Below, piece after piece: positions 19,826-28,132 of a stretch of 64,000 bases of DNA. Origin of the DNA: Streptomyces sp. NBC_01571 (GTDB lineage Bacteria > Actinomycetota > Actinomycetes > Streptomycetales > Streptomycetaceae). The notes under the pieces are model-generated. The model was not told the DNA's origin and ran no database searches. It was given only the letters and a program-made list of their open reading frames with translations. Numbering within the stretch: the stretch's first letter is position 1; the number at the start of each line of letters is the position of its first letter. The translations under genes were made by a program, and so were the position numbers. The DNA is taken from contig NZ_JAPEPZ010000001.1 in assembly GCF_026339875.1 (NCBI RefSeq), positions 6,324,001-6,388,000 of the forward strand, read 5' to 3'.

Positions 19826-19848
19826 TCCTCACGAGGAGTGCGAGGAGT

Positions 19849-19890
19849 GCGAGGAGGGGCCGGGCGCGGGGCGCACCGGCCCCTCCTCGC
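19849..19890 (+). terminator. hairpin terminator after deoA
   Basis: GCGAGGAGGGGCCGG (19849-19863) pairs with CCGGCCCCTCCTCGC (19876-19890), a perfect 15-bp stem with a 12-nt loop, 23 bp after the deoA stop. Confidence 0.85.
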
Positions 19891-19940
19891 GTGCGTTCCG
19901 CGCCGCGCCGGGCCGGGCGGGTGTGGGCGGTGGTGGGGGC

Positions 19941-20220
19941 GGGGCCGTGCCGGTACGTCGAGCCCGTCGCCGCTGGATCAGGCGTGGGCCGGGCGGGAGC
20001 CGCTGCTCGATCCGGGCGTAAGCGACGGGCTGCGACGTACCGGCACGGCCCCTCGCGTGCGTCCCCGGGTGCGGGAGTCGTTGTGGTTCCGGGTGTGAGT
20101 GGTGGGGTGTGGCGTATCGGCGTGGCTCCTGGTGTGTGTCGCCGGGTGCGGGAGTCGTTGTGGTTCCGGGTGTGAGTGGTGGGGTGTGGCGTCTCGGGGT
20201 GGTTCCTGGTGTGTGTCGCC
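19941..20220. repeat. structured non-coding region: large inverted repeat and about three 77-bp tandem repeats
   Basis: Two near-identical 77-bp units lie at 20067-20143 and 20144-20220 (both start GGGTGCGGGAGTCGTTGTGG). The preceding 77 bp (19990-20066) is a more diverged third copy that keeps register. In addition, 19941-19970 is the reverse complement of 20022-20052 with one insertion (GGGGCCGTGCCGGTACGTCG against CGACGTACCGGCACGGCCCC), which could form a 30-bp hairpin with a 51-nt loop. Open frames across it are simple-sequence translations. It fills the gap between deoA and the convergent carrier gene. Confidence 0.8.
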
Positions 20221-20257
20221 GCGCGGGTGTGGACCCTGGTCGGGCGTGGCGGGTGTG

Positions 20258-21178
20258 TCAGCCGAGTACGGCCGCGATCAGCACCAGGGCCGGGACGGAC
20301 AGGATCGTCGACAGCAGGATCGACTCGCGGGCGAGCGTCTCGCCGACGTGGTAGCGCGACGCGTAGGTGAAGAGGTTCTGGGCGGCGGGCAGCGCCGAGG
20401 TGACCACGACGTCGAGCAGGGGCGCACCGTGCAGCCCGAACACGCCGGCCGCCAGCGCCCAGGCCGCCACGGGCTGGCCCACCGCCTTCAGCACGACGGA
20501 CAGCAGCACGGGGTGCCGGTCCGCGCCGCGACCGGGCAGCGTGCTGCCGCACAGCGAGATGCCGAACGCCAGCAGCACCGCGGGCACCGACATGTTCCCG
20601 ATCAGGGTGAGCGGGTCCATGACCGGCCCCGGCACCCGCAGACCGCTCGCCGACACGGCGACCCCGGCGAGCGAGCCGACGGCGATGGGGTTGCGAAGGG
20701 GCGTGACCAGCCGCAGCCACACCGAACCCTTCTCTCCCGGCCCCGACAGGTCCAGGACGGTCAGCGCGACCGGCGTGACCACGATCTGCTGGAACAGCAG
20801 CACGGGCGCCACCAGCGAGGCGTCACCGAGCACGTACACCGCGATCGGGATGCCGAGGTTGCCGGAGTTGACGTAGCTGGAGCACAGGGCGCCGATCGTC
20901 GTCCGGCCCACACCCCAGCCGCGTACGGCACCCACCACGACGAAGACGCCGGCCGCCGCGGCCGTGCTCATGGCGGTGACCAGCAGCCGGCTGGAGAAGA
21001 TCACCGAGAGGTCGGCGCGGGCGAGCGTGGTGAACAGCAGCGCGGGTGAGGCCACATGGAAGGCGAGCTTGGTCAGCACCTCCCGGCCGTTCTCCCCGAG
21101 GTAGCCCCGGCGGCCGATCAGCCAGCCGACGCCGATGACGACGGCGATCACCGCAAACCCGGTCAACACCCCCTGCAC
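20258..21178 (-). CDS. AEC (auxin efflux carrier) family transporter
   Basis: A 306-residue membrane protein with about ten hydrophobic helices. It has the AEC-type GALCSSYVNSGNLGIPIAVY segment with the central SGNLG and a C-terminal mirror segment SALPAAQNLF. Such carriers in bacteria move organic acids or related anions; the substrate here is unknown. GTG 21178 was selected because AAGGAGG stands 4 nt upstream; the longer frame adds an unlikely Arg/Pro-rich leader. It converges with deoA, with the repeat region between. Confidence 0.88.
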   Translation of the reverse strand: MQGVLTGFAVIAVVIGVGWLIGRRGYLGENGREVLTKLAFHVASPALLFTTLARADLSVIFSSRLLVTAMSTAAAAGVFVVVGAVRGWGVGRTTIGALCSSYVNSGNLGIPIAVYVLGDASLVAPVLLFQQIVVTPVALTVLDLSGPGEKGSVWLRLVTPLRNPIAVGSLAGVAVSASGLRVPGPVMDPLTLIGNMSVPAVLLAFGISLCGSTLPGRGADRHPVLLSVVLKAVGQPVAAWALAAGVFGLHGAPLLDVVVTSALPAAQNLFTYASRYHVGETLARESILLSTILSVPALVLIAAVLG

Positions 21179-21367
21179 GGCACCTCCTTGCGGGACGGGA
21201 GGTGGCCTCGCGGATGGTCGGGCACGGGTTCGTGGGACATACACCCAACCCTCCGGGGAAGGCCGGGCGCGGGTCAATGTGATCCTTACGGCACACAGGC
21301 GGGCGAGACCGGCCGCCGGGCCCCGATGAGTTCGGTCCCTCCGGCCGGTCTACTGACCGTGGACGCC

Positions 21368-21712
21368 ATGACACCCGCCGTTCTCGTACTGCCCGCCCTC
21401 GTCACCCGCGACGAGGTGCCGGGGCTCTGCGACGACGTGCGTGCGCGGCTGACGGCGACGGGCGGCGGAGTGGTCGTCTGTGACGTCGCCGGGCTCGGTC
21501 CGCCCGGGCTCGCCACCGTCGACGCCCTGGCCAGGATGGAGCTCGCCGCCCGCCGGGCCGGTGGACGCATACGTCTGCGCGATCCGGCCCCGCCGCTGCG
21601 CGCCCTCCTCGATCTAGTGGGCCTCCGCTTCGAGTTGGAGGGGGAGTCCGAAGAGCGGGAACCAGCGCGCGGTGTCGAGGAAGCAGTGGAATCCGGTGAT
21701 CCGGCCGTCTGA
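21368..21712 (+). CDS. small STAS-domain protein
   Basis: A 114-residue single-domain protein resembling STAS/anti-sigma-antagonist folds: VLVLPALVTRDEVPGLCDDV, then VVVCDVAGLGPPGLATVDAL and a C-terminal LRALLDLVGL. The usual phosphorylatable Ser is not obvious (GPPGLATVD has a Thr). Its last 33 codons run antisense over the 3' end of the convergent sigma-factor gene. It may bind an anti-sigma factor or sense small molecules; function unproven. The start region has TACTGA but no clear RBS. Confidence 0.7.
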   Translation: MTPAVLVLPALVTRDEVPGLCDDVRARLTATGGGVVVCDVAGLGPPGLATVDALARMELAARRAGGRIRLRDPAPPLRALLDLVGLRFELEGESEEREPARGVEEAVESGDPAV

Positions 21713-22606
21713 GATCTCCAGGGCCTGGATCGCCCAGGCGCTGAAGCCGCCCTTCTCCGGGTCCGGCTTGTAGTGCGCGAAGCCCGGCAGACCGTTGACC
21801 GACACCGGGAGCAGGCGTGAACCCGCGCAGGAGGCGCCGAGTGTCGTCATGAAGCCCGTGATGTCGCCGGGGCCGTACAGCCACAGGTCGAACGGCGGCA
21901 TCGTCATGATCGCGTCCTCGTGGAGCAGCGCGGTCAGGGCCGTCATGTCGTACCCCTCGAACGCGGCGACGTAGCGCTCCAGGAGTTTCTGCTGCTCCTC
22001 GTCGAGCGGGTCGGAGACGGCTCCTGGGGTGCCTTCCCTCTCCGCGAGTGTGGCGCGGGCCCGCTGCAGCGCGCTGTTGACCGAGGCGACCGTGGTGCCG
22101 AGCAGCTCGGCGACCTCGCTCGCCTTCCAGGCGAGGACCTCGCGCAGGATGAGCACGGCCCGCTGCTTGGGCGGCAGCTGCTGGAGGGCGGCCATGAAGG
22201 CGAGCCGCACCGATTCCTTGGCCACCGCCGCCTCGGCCGGGTCGCTGATGGCGGGCAGCACGCGGGCGTCGGGCACCGGCTCCAGCCAGGTGTTGTCCGG
22301 GCGCGGGGTGAGCGCCGCCTGGGCGAGCGGGGAGGGGCCGGTGAGGTCCATGGGCCGGGCCCTTCTGTTGCCGGCGTTCAGCATGTCCAGGCACACGTTC
22401 GTGGCGATCCGGTACAGCCAGGAGCGTATCGACGAGCGGCCCTCGAACTTGTCGTAGCTCCGCCAGGCGCGGACCATCGTGTCCTGCACCGCGTCCTCCG
22501 CCTCGAAGGAGGAGCCGAGCATCCGGTAGCAGTAACCGGTCAGCTCGACCCGGTGCTTCTCCAGCCGGACATCCAGGTCTGTCGTCGTCGCCGTACCCTC
22601 GCTCAT
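21614..22606 (-). CDS. ECF sigma factor with C-terminal SnoaL-like domain (SigG/TIGR02960-type)
   Basis: A 330-residue extracytoplasmic-function sigma factor. Region 2 is YCYRMLGSSFEAEDAVQDTM through RSWLYRIATNVCLDML, and region 4 is LPPKQRAVLILREVLAWKAS with the helix-turn-helix AELLGTTVASVNSALQRARA. After a linker a SnoaL/NTF2-like domain follows (about residues 205-330, LLHEDAIMTMPPFDLWLYG), which replaces an anti-sigma factor in this class by regulating the sigma in cis. ATG 22606 is preceded by a G-rich RBS. No anti-sigma gene is adjacent, consistent with the family. The 3' end overlaps the STAS gene on the other strand by 99 bp. Confidence 0.88.
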   Translation of the reverse strand: MSEGTATTTDLDVRLEKHRVELTGYCYRMLGSSFEAEDAVQDTMVRAWRSYDKFEGRSSIRSWLYRIATNVCLDMLNAGNRRARPMDLTGPSPLAQAALTPRPDNTWLEPVPDARVLPAISDPAEAAVAKESVRLAFMAALQQLPPKQRAVLILREVLAWKASEVAELLGTTVASVNSALQRARATLAEREGTPGAVSDPLDEEQQKLLERYVAAFEGYDMTALTALLHEDAIMTMPPFDLWLYGPGDITGFMTTLGASCAGSRLLPVSVNGLPGFAHYKPDPEKGGFSAWAIQALEISDGRITGFHCFLDTARWFPLFGLPLQLEAEAH

Positions 22607-22856
22607 GGCCAACCCACCCCTGTGGCTGTTCCTGTCGCGCCGTCGCTTCGCTGCGCCGGCACCTCGGAAGCTACCGCAGCCCACTGACAATGGCCCACGG
22701 AGTGCGAAAAGCGGCAGGTCGGACCGGTTGCCTCAGCGGCCTTGAGGGGACGCCGACGCCCTTCGTCCGCGGGTTCGGGATGCTCCGCCCCCGCCCGTCA
22801 CGTCCGGCGACGAGCGGGGGCAGCGGGTCCTCCGGGCGGGGTCCTGGCGGGCCGGG

Positions 22857-24140
22857 TCAGTGGGCCAGGGCCGGCTTCCGGGCCGCCTGCGCCCGCGCCG
22901 CGTGCGTGCCGAAGAGGGTGATCGACACGACGCCGAGCACCGCGAGCAGCCCGAGCGCCACCGTGCCGGCCCAGCCTCCCGCGTGGAAGGCGACGGCGCC
23001 GAGGGTGCTGCCGGCGCTGGAGCCGATGTAGTAGGCGGACTGGTAGAGGGCGGACGCCTGGGCGCGGCCCTCCTTGGCGGTGTGGCTCACCGACGAGGAC
23101 GCCACCGCGTGGCCCGCGAAGAAGCCCGCGGTGATCAGGACCAGGCCGAGTAGGACCAGCGGGAGGGAGTCGGCCAGCGACAGGAGGAGTCCGGCGGTGG
23201 TAGTGCCGCCCGCCAGGTAGAGGGAGCCGCGCCGGCCCAGGCGGTCGACCAGCCGGCCCGCGGTCGACGCCGACACCGTACCGACCAGGTAGACCAGGAA
23301 GATCGAGCCGATGACGCCCTGGGGGAGCGAGAACGGGGCGTCGGTCAGGCGGTAGCCGATCACCGTGTAGACCCCGCCGAAGACCATCATGAACAGTGCG
23401 CCGATCGCGTACAGCCGGCACAGCAGCGGGTTGGCGAGGTGGTCGCGGACCGTGCGGACCAGTGCCCGCGGGCGCGGCGAGCCCGGGGTGAAGTGCCGGG
23501 GCGCGGGCAGCAGCAGCCGGAAGGCCACCGCGCACGCCACCGCGATCACACCGATCGTGGCGACGGCGACCCGCCAGCCCCACTCCTGCGCGACCCAGCC
23601 GGTGATGACCCGGCCGCTCATCCCGCCGACGCTGTTGCCCGCCACGAAGAGGCCGATCGCCGTGATCAGGGCCTTGGGGCGGACCTCCTCCGCCAGGTAC
23701 GCCGTCGCCGAGGCGGGCAGCCCCGCCAGCGCCGCACCCTGTACCGCGCGCAGAGCCACCAGCGCGCCGATCGACGGCGCGAAGGGCACGAGCAGCCCGA
23801 CCGCCACGGCGACCACCAGTGACGCCGTCATCAGCGTGCGCCGTCCGTAGCGCTCCGAGAGCGCGCTCATCGGGAGGACGAAGAGCGCGAGTCCGCCCGT
23901 CGCGGCCGACACCGTCCAGCTGGCCTGGCTCGCGGTCACGCCGAGGTCCGTGGAGATGAGGGGGAGGAGGGCCTGCGTGGAGTAGAGGAGCGCGAAGGTC
24001 GCGACACCGGCGAGGAAGAGGGCGAAGCTCATCCGGCGGTAGCCCGGCCCGCCCGGGGCCAGACGGGAGTCGGCGGACGCGGGGACGGCGGCTGCGGCGG
24101 CGTCCACGGTGGTGGACGCCGCGGTACTGGCGGAAGGCAT
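22857..24140 (-). CDS. MFS transporter (YnfM-like)
   Basis: A 427-residue major facilitator with about 12 transmembrane helices. It has the conserved motif between helices 2 and 3 (LSERYGRRTLM) and a matching copy in the second half (LVDRLGRRGSL). It exports a small hydrophobic molecule or drug; substrate unknown. ATG 24140 is 6 nt downstream of TAATTT (24147-24152, minus sense), fitting a leaderless transcript. It is divergent from the LysR gene 62 bp away, so LysR very likely controls it. Confidence 0.9.
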   Translation of the reverse strand: MPSASTAASTTVDAAAAAVPASADSRLAPGGPGYRRMSFALFLAGVATFALLYSTQALLPLISTDLGVTASQASWTVSAATGGLALFVLPMSALSERYGRRTLMTASLVVAVAVGLLVPFAPSIGALVALRAVQGAALAGLPASATAYLAEEVRPKALITAIGLFVAGNSVGGMSGRVITGWVAQEWGWRVAVATIGVIAVACAVAFRLLLPAPRHFTPGSPRPRALVRTVRDHLANPLLCRLYAIGALFMMVFGGVYTVIGYRLTDAPFSLPQGVIGSIFLVYLVGTVSASTAGRLVDRLGRRGSLYLAGGTTTAGLLLSLADSLPLVLLGLVLITAGFFAGHAVASSSVSHTAKEGRAQASALYQSAYYIGSSAGSTLGAVAFHAGGWAGTVALGLLAVLGVVSITLFGTHAARAQAARKPALAH

Positions 24141-24146
24141 GCTTCG

Positions 24147-24195
24147 AAATTAGGGCTCCACCATTCATCCGTCCAATGCATGGAATCGCCATAAT
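24147..24195. promoter_or_regulatory. divergent promoter with LysR-type operator
   Basis: Between the two -10 elements (TAATTT for the MFS gene, CATAAT at 24190-24195 for lysR) lies the dyad ATTCAT (24163-24168) and ATGGAAT (24180-24186). Its core is exactly T-N11-A (T24168, A24180), the LysR-type consensus. The lysR -10 touches the right half-site, implying autoregulation. Confidence 0.75.
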
Positions 24196-24202
24196 CGTTC
24201 CC

Positions 24203-25162
24203 ATGGAGCATCAGCAGAGGTCACAGGGTCACCTGTCACCGTCCAGTGACACAGAAGACATCGTCGCGGTGCTCGCCCCGCGTCTCGCGCACTTCGCCGG
24301 GGTCGCCCGCACCGAGCACGTGACGAGGGCCGCTCGGGAGATGCGGGTCCCGCAGTCGACCCTGTCGCGGGCCATGGTCCGGCTCGAACAGGACCTGGGC
24401 GTCGACCTGTTCGCGCGCCGCGGCCGTACGGTCTCCCTCACCCCCGCGGGCCGTACGTTCCTCTCCTCGGTCGAACGGGCCCTCGCCGAGATCGGGCGCG
24501 CCGCCGACGAGGTGCGCGCGGACGCCGACCCGGCCACCGGCAAGGTCGCCTTCGGCTTCCTGCACACGATGGGGTCGGAGACCGTCCCCGGGCTCATCCG
24601 CGCCTTCCGCGCCGATCACCCCCGGGTCCGCTTCAGCCTCGTCCAGAACTACGGCGAGGCGATGCTGGAGCGGCTGCGCTCGGGCGAGCTGGACCTGTGC
24701 CTCACCTCGCCCGTGCCCGACGCGCCCGACCTGGTGGGGCGCCTCCTCGACGAGCAGAAGCTGCGGCTCGTCGTCCCCGCCGACCACCGGCTCGCCGCCC
24801 GCCGGCGCGTCCGCCTGGTGGAGGCCGCCGAGGAGACCTTCGTGACCCTCGAACCCGGCTACGGCATGCGGCGCATCGCCGACGACCTGTGCCAGGAGGC
24901 GGGATTCAGGCCGCGGATCGCCTTCGAGGGCGAGGAGACCGAGACGCTCCGCGGACTCGTCGCCGCCGGTCTCGGCGTCGCCCTGCTGCCGCCACCGGCC
25001 GTGGCCCGCCCCGGAGTCGTCGAACTGACGATCACCGCGCCGCGCGCGGTCCGTGAGATCGGGGTGGCGTGGCTGGACGGCCACCCCGACACCCCGCCCG
25101 TGGCGGCCTTCAAGAAGTTCCTGCTGTCACGACGGGGCCACCTGCTCCGGGACAGCCCTTAG
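24203..25162 (+). CDS. LysR family transcriptional regulator
   Basis: A 319-residue regulator with an N-terminal winged helix-turn-helix (HVTRAAREMRVPQSTLSRAM then LFARRGRTVSLTPAG) and a periplasmic-binding-type effector domain (GKVAFGFLHTMGSE onward). It should bind the T-N11-A dyad in the 62-bp divergent spacer and regulate the MFS exporter in response to that exporter's substrate. The start ATG 24203 is 7 nt downstream of CATAAT, indicating a leaderless mRNA; an ATG 27 bp upstream lies inside the operator. Confidence 0.93.
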   Translation: MEHQQRSQGHLSPSSDTEDIVAVLAPRLAHFAGVARTEHVTRAAREMRVPQSTLSRAMVRLEQDLGVDLFARRGRTVSLTPAGRTFLSSVERALAEIGRAADEVRADADPATGKVAFGFLHTMGSETVPGLIRAFRADHPRVRFSLVQNYGEAMLERLRSGELDLCLTSPVPDAPDLVGRLLDEQKLRLVVPADHRLAARRRVRLVEAAEETFVTLEPGYGMRRIADDLCQEAGFRPRIAFEGEETETLRGLVAAGLGVALLPPPAVARPGVVELTITAPRAVREIGVAWLDGHPDTPPVAAFKKFLLSRRGHLLRDSP

Positions 25163-25200
25163 AGCGACGGGGAGCATCCCTTCAGGGTGCGGGGCAGCCC

Positions 25201-25962
25201 TCAGTGACGCAGTGCCTTCCCGAAGCCCGAGGCGAGCGGCATCCGCAGGCCCAGCGGCGGTGGCGCCGCGAGAGCGTCCTCCAGCGGGCGGGACAGTCCC
25301 CGCCCGAACAGCGCCCCCATCACGAAGTCCTCGGCCAGCGCGTGGACTTCGGTCCGGTGCTGGTGCAACCCGTGCCCGTCGGAGTGGACCTCGAAGCGGC
25401 AGACGTCGCGGTTGGACTTCTTGGCGCGGGCCGCGAGCCGGAAGGACAGTTCCGGGTCGGTGCGCTCGTCGTTGGTGCCGTGCACGATCAGCACGCGCCG
25501 CCCGGTGAGCTGTTTCACCGGTTCGGGTGGCGCCGCCATGTCCTCCTCGGGCAGCCAGGGTGCCAGCGCCAGCACGGAGTTGACGGCGGTGTGACCGGCC
25601 GCGCGCAGTGCCGCCCGGCCCCCCATGTCGACGCCGGCGAGGCAGACGGGAACGTCGCCGTAACGGCGTACGACCTCGTCGGCGGCCCACGAAGCGTCGC
25701 CCGCGAGATGCGCCTCGCTGCCGTTCCAGCCGCGGAAGCGGTAGTGCACGACATGGGCGGCCAGGCCCTCCGCCTGTCCCGCGCGCGTGAGGCGGCGACC
25801 CAACGCGCGTACGGAGGCGGTCGCCCACATGGGGGAAGGCCTGCGGCCGGAGGTCTCGTCGCCGCCCGGGAGCAGCAGGACCACTCCGCTGACCGCTGTC
25901 GGCTCCGGGCCCAGTGCCCTCCCCAGCCGGGCGCTGCGTACCGGCGTCGCTTCCTGTGCCAT
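25201..25962 (-). CDS. alpha/beta hydrolase fold protein
   Basis: A 253-residue alpha/beta hydrolase. The nucleophile elbow reads AGVDMGG with Asp112 where most members have Ser; a late acid (HGTNDERTDP) and a His (SDGHGLHQHRTEV) complete a possible triad. An Asp nucleophile occurs in haloalkane dehalogenases and epoxide hydrolases, but the overall sequence looks more like dienelactone-hydrolase/BAAT-type esterases, so activity is uncertain and it may be non-catalytic. ATG 25962 lies 6 nt after CACTGT (25969-25974), a leaderless arrangement. It converges with lysR, 38 bp apart. Confidence 0.85.
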   Translation of the reverse strand: MAQEATPVRSARLGRALGPEPTAVSGVVLLLPGGDETSGRRPSPMWATASVRALGRRLTRAGQAEGLAAHVVHYRFRGWNGSEAHLAGDASWAADEVVRRYGDVPVCLAGVDMGGRAALRAAGHTAVNSVLALAPWLPEEDMAAPPEPVKQLTGRRVLIVHGTNDERTDPELSFRLAARAKKSNRDVCRFEVHSDGHGLHQHRTEVHALAEDFVMGALFGRGLSRPLEDALAAPPPLGLRMPLASGFGKALRH

Positions 25963-26047
25963 GACAGAACAGTGTCAGAAGTGACGGTGTACGCCACCCG
26001 TCCGCCGGGTCACCGTTACATATCGACGGATCGGGACGACAGAACAT

Positions 26048-26069
26048 CTACGCGCGTAGGGGCTACAGT
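26048..26069 (+). promoter_or_regulatory. adenosine deaminase promoter with nucleoside-regulon operator copy D
   Basis: A perfect CTACGCGCGTAG at 26048-26059 lies immediately upstream of the -10 TACAGT (26064-26069), which is 6 nt from the ATG. A repressor here would occlude the promoter spacer. Confidence 0.8.
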
Positions 26070-26075
26070 GCGCGA

Positions 26076-27230
26076 ATGACGAGCCAGATCCGGAACACCC
26101 CGAGCTCGGAACAGATCCGCCGGGCGCCCAAGGTCCTGCTGCACGATCACCTCGACGGGGGCCTGCGCCCCGGGACGATCGTCGAACTCGCCCGGGAGAG
26201 CGGCTACTCGGGGCTCCCCGAGACCGACCCCGGCAAACTCGGCGTCTGGTTCAGGGAGGCCGCCGACTCCGGTTCCCTCGAGCGGTACCTGGAGACCTTC
26301 GCGCACACCTGCGCCGTCATGCAGACCCGTGAGGCGCTGGTGCGGGTCGCCGCCGAGTGCGCCGAGGACCTCGCCGAGGACGGGGTCGTCTACGCCGAGG
26401 TGCGGTACGCCCCCGAGCAGCATCTGGAGCGCGGGCTGACCCTCGAAGAGGTCGTGGAGGCGGTCAACGAGGGCTTCCGGGAGGGCGAGCGCCTGGCCCG
26501 GGAGAACGGCCACCGCATCCGGGTGGGCGCGCTGCTCACCGCGATGCGGCACGCGGCCCGTGCCCTGGAGATCGCCGAACTGGCCAACCGTTACCGGGAC
26601 CTGGGCGTCGTCGGCTTCGACATCGCGGGGGCCGAGGCCGGGTTCCCGCCCACCCGGCACCTCGACGCGTTCGAGTACCTCAAGCGCGAGAACAACCACT
26701 TCACCATCCACGCGGGCGAGGCCTTCGGGCTGCCCTCCATCTGGCAGGCGCTCCAGTGGTGCGGCGCGGACCGGCTCGGTCACGGCGTCCGGATCATCGA
26801 CGACATCGAGGTCGCGCAGGACGGCTCGGTGACGCTCGGGCGCCTCGCGTCGTACGTCCGGGACAAGCGCATCCCGTTGGAGCTGTGCCCCAGCTCCAAC
26901 CTCCAGACCGGTGCCGCCGACTCCTATGCCGAGCACCCGATCGGGTTGTTGCGGCGGTTGCACTTCCGGGCCACGGTGAACACGGACAACCGGCTCATGT
27001 CCGGGACGAGCATGAGCCGCGAATTCGAGCACCTTGTCGACGCGTTCGGTTATTCACTCGACGATCTCCAGTGGTTCTCGGTCAATGCTATGAAGTCAGC
27101 ATTCATTCCTTTCGATGAACGACTCGCCATGATCAATGACGTGATCAAGCCGGGATATGCCGAGCTGAAGTCCGAATGGTTGTTCCAGCAGACCGCTTCC
27201 ATCAGGGGATCCTTGGAGAATCAGGCCTGA
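26076..27230 (+). CDS. add: adenosine deaminase
   Basis: A 384-residue zinc aminohydrolase converting adenosine or deoxyadenosine to inosine or deoxyinosine in the cytoplasm. It has the metal-binding HDHLDGG (His23, His25), the substrate and zinc motif HAGEAFG, the catalytic-His segment DRLGHG, and VNTDNRLMS near the C-terminus in place of the usual double-Asp motif, a substitution common in actinobacterial homologues. Length is typical for this subgroup. The leaderless start is set by TACAGT 6 nt upstream. It carries operator copy D, joining it to the nucleoside uptake genes and the phosphorylases. Confidence 0.95.
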   Translation: MTSQIRNTPSSEQIRRAPKVLLHDHLDGGLRPGTIVELARESGYSGLPETDPGKLGVWFREAADSGSLERYLETFAHTCAVMQTREALVRVAAECAEDLAEDGVVYAEVRYAPEQHLERGLTLEEVVEAVNEGFREGERLARENGHRIRVGALLTAMRHAARALEIAELANRYRDLGVVGFDIAGAEAGFPPTRHLDAFEYLKRENNHFTIHAGEAFGLPSIWQALQWCGADRLGHGVRIIDDIEVAQDGSVTLGRLASYVRDKRIPLELCPSSNLQTGAADSYAEHPIGLLRRLHFRATVNTDNRLMSGTSMSREFEHLVDAFGYSLDDLQWFSVNAMKSAFIPFDERLAMINDVIKPGYAELKSEWLFQQTASIRGSLENQA

Positions 27231-27371
27231 TCGGAGCGGCGGGGGACGGTCGGGTCTTCACTCATTCTCCATGACTCGACCGGTTTTCGATGTTTGCGGA
27301 GTGGCGCTTTGCGTGTTTACGGTTTTGGACCGCTCACATCCCCGTCACACGGATCCAAGGACGCATTCCAT

Positions 27372-27725
27372 ATGAAGCAGTCTGCTGCCAAGACCCTCGG
27401 TGTCGCCGCTCTCGGTGCCGCTTTCGCCGCCGTCGGCGCCGGCGCCGCGAACGCGGCACCGGCCGTGCCGGACGCCTCGTCGGCGCTGGACACCGTCACC
27501 CAGGCGCTGCCCGCCCAGAGCGTGGCCAGTGCGCTGCCGGGCGCGGGTCAGGCGCTTGCCCAGGGTCAGGGCGCGCTCGGTGCGGGTGTGGCGGCCGCCC
27601 AGCCCGCCGCCGCGAAGATGCTCGCGAACGGCCCCACCGCGCCGGTGGCCGGGCTGCTCGGCGGCCTGCCGCTGCATGGCCTGCCGACGCACGGCCTGCC
27701 GGTGAACGGACTGCCGATCGGCTGA
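27372..27725 (+). CDS. small secreted Ala/Gly-rich protein
   Basis: A 117-residue exported protein: MKQSAAK and a hydrophobic stretch ending ANAAPA look like a Sec signal peptide. The mature part is low-complexity (Ala, Gly, Gln, Pro) with a tandem pentapeptide-like C-terminus, GLPLHGLPTHGLPVNGLPIG. It resembles the 135-residue protein at 33710 in composition. AAGGAC lies about 9 nt upstream of the ATG. No enzymatic motif; a cell-surface role is a guess. It ends in a strong terminator. Confidence 0.75.
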   Translation: MKQSAAKTLGVAALGAAFAAVGAGAANAAPAVPDASSALDTVTQALPAQSVASALPGAGQALAQGQGALGAGVAAAQPAAAKMLANGPTAPVAGLLGGLPLHGLPTHGLPVNGLPIG

Positions 27726-27762
27726 CACCCGCCGTCCGGGCTCCGGCCCGCACACGCGACAA

Positions 27763-27803
27763 CGCCGGTGGGGCGCACCCGACTCGGGTGCGCCCCACCG
27801 GCG
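27763..27803. terminator. bidirectional hairpin terminator
   Basis: CGCCGGTGGGGCGCACCCGA pairs with the following CTCGGGTGCGCCCCACCGGC: an almost perfect stem of about 19 bp with a minimal loop, between convergent genes (the secreted protein gene on plus and the pspC gene on minus). Confidence 0.85.
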
Positions 27804-27840
27804 CGTCGTGCTGCGGGGCGAGGACCTCGCCGGCGCGTGA

Positions 27841-28041
27841 CTACCAGGCGGTGCGGACCTTGTCCTCGGACGGGAACAGGATCCACAGCGCTATGTAGAG
27901 CAGGAACTGCGGGCCGGGCAGCAGGCAGGAGAGTACGAAGATCACACGCATCGTCGTCGCGGAGGTGCCGAAGCGCCGTGCCAGCGCTGCGCACACGCCG
28001 CCGATCATGCGGCCGTTGGTGGGGCGGGCAAGGGCGCTCAT
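27841..28041 (-). CDS. PspC-domain membrane protein
   Basis: A 66-residue single PspC domain: RPTNGRMIGGVCAALARRFG then a transmembrane helix ending LYIALWILFPSE. PspC-like proteins sense membrane or phage-shock stress in other bacteria; such stand-alone copies are common in Streptomyces and their role is not settled. AAGGAGCC stands 5-6 nt before the ATG. Confidence 0.88.
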   Translation of the reverse strand: MSALARPTNGRMIGGVCAALARRFGTSATTMRVIFVLSCLLPGPQFLLYIALWILFPSEDKVRTAW

Positions 28042-28132
28042 GAGGGCTCCTTCGTGAACCGTGGCTGAGTGTGCCGGATGTCCGGCCTCGATGTCTTCAA
28101 CGCTACGGTGACGAAGCGGACGAAGCGTCGCT

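Noticed and set aside
20099..21049. 316-residue plus-strand frame
   Set aside because: It is antisense to the AEC carrier, whose helices and motifs are clear.
25802..25813. AACGCGCGTACG, similar to the nucleoside operator
   Set aside because: It lies within the hydrolase coding region and lacks the outer CT/AG positions; likely chance.
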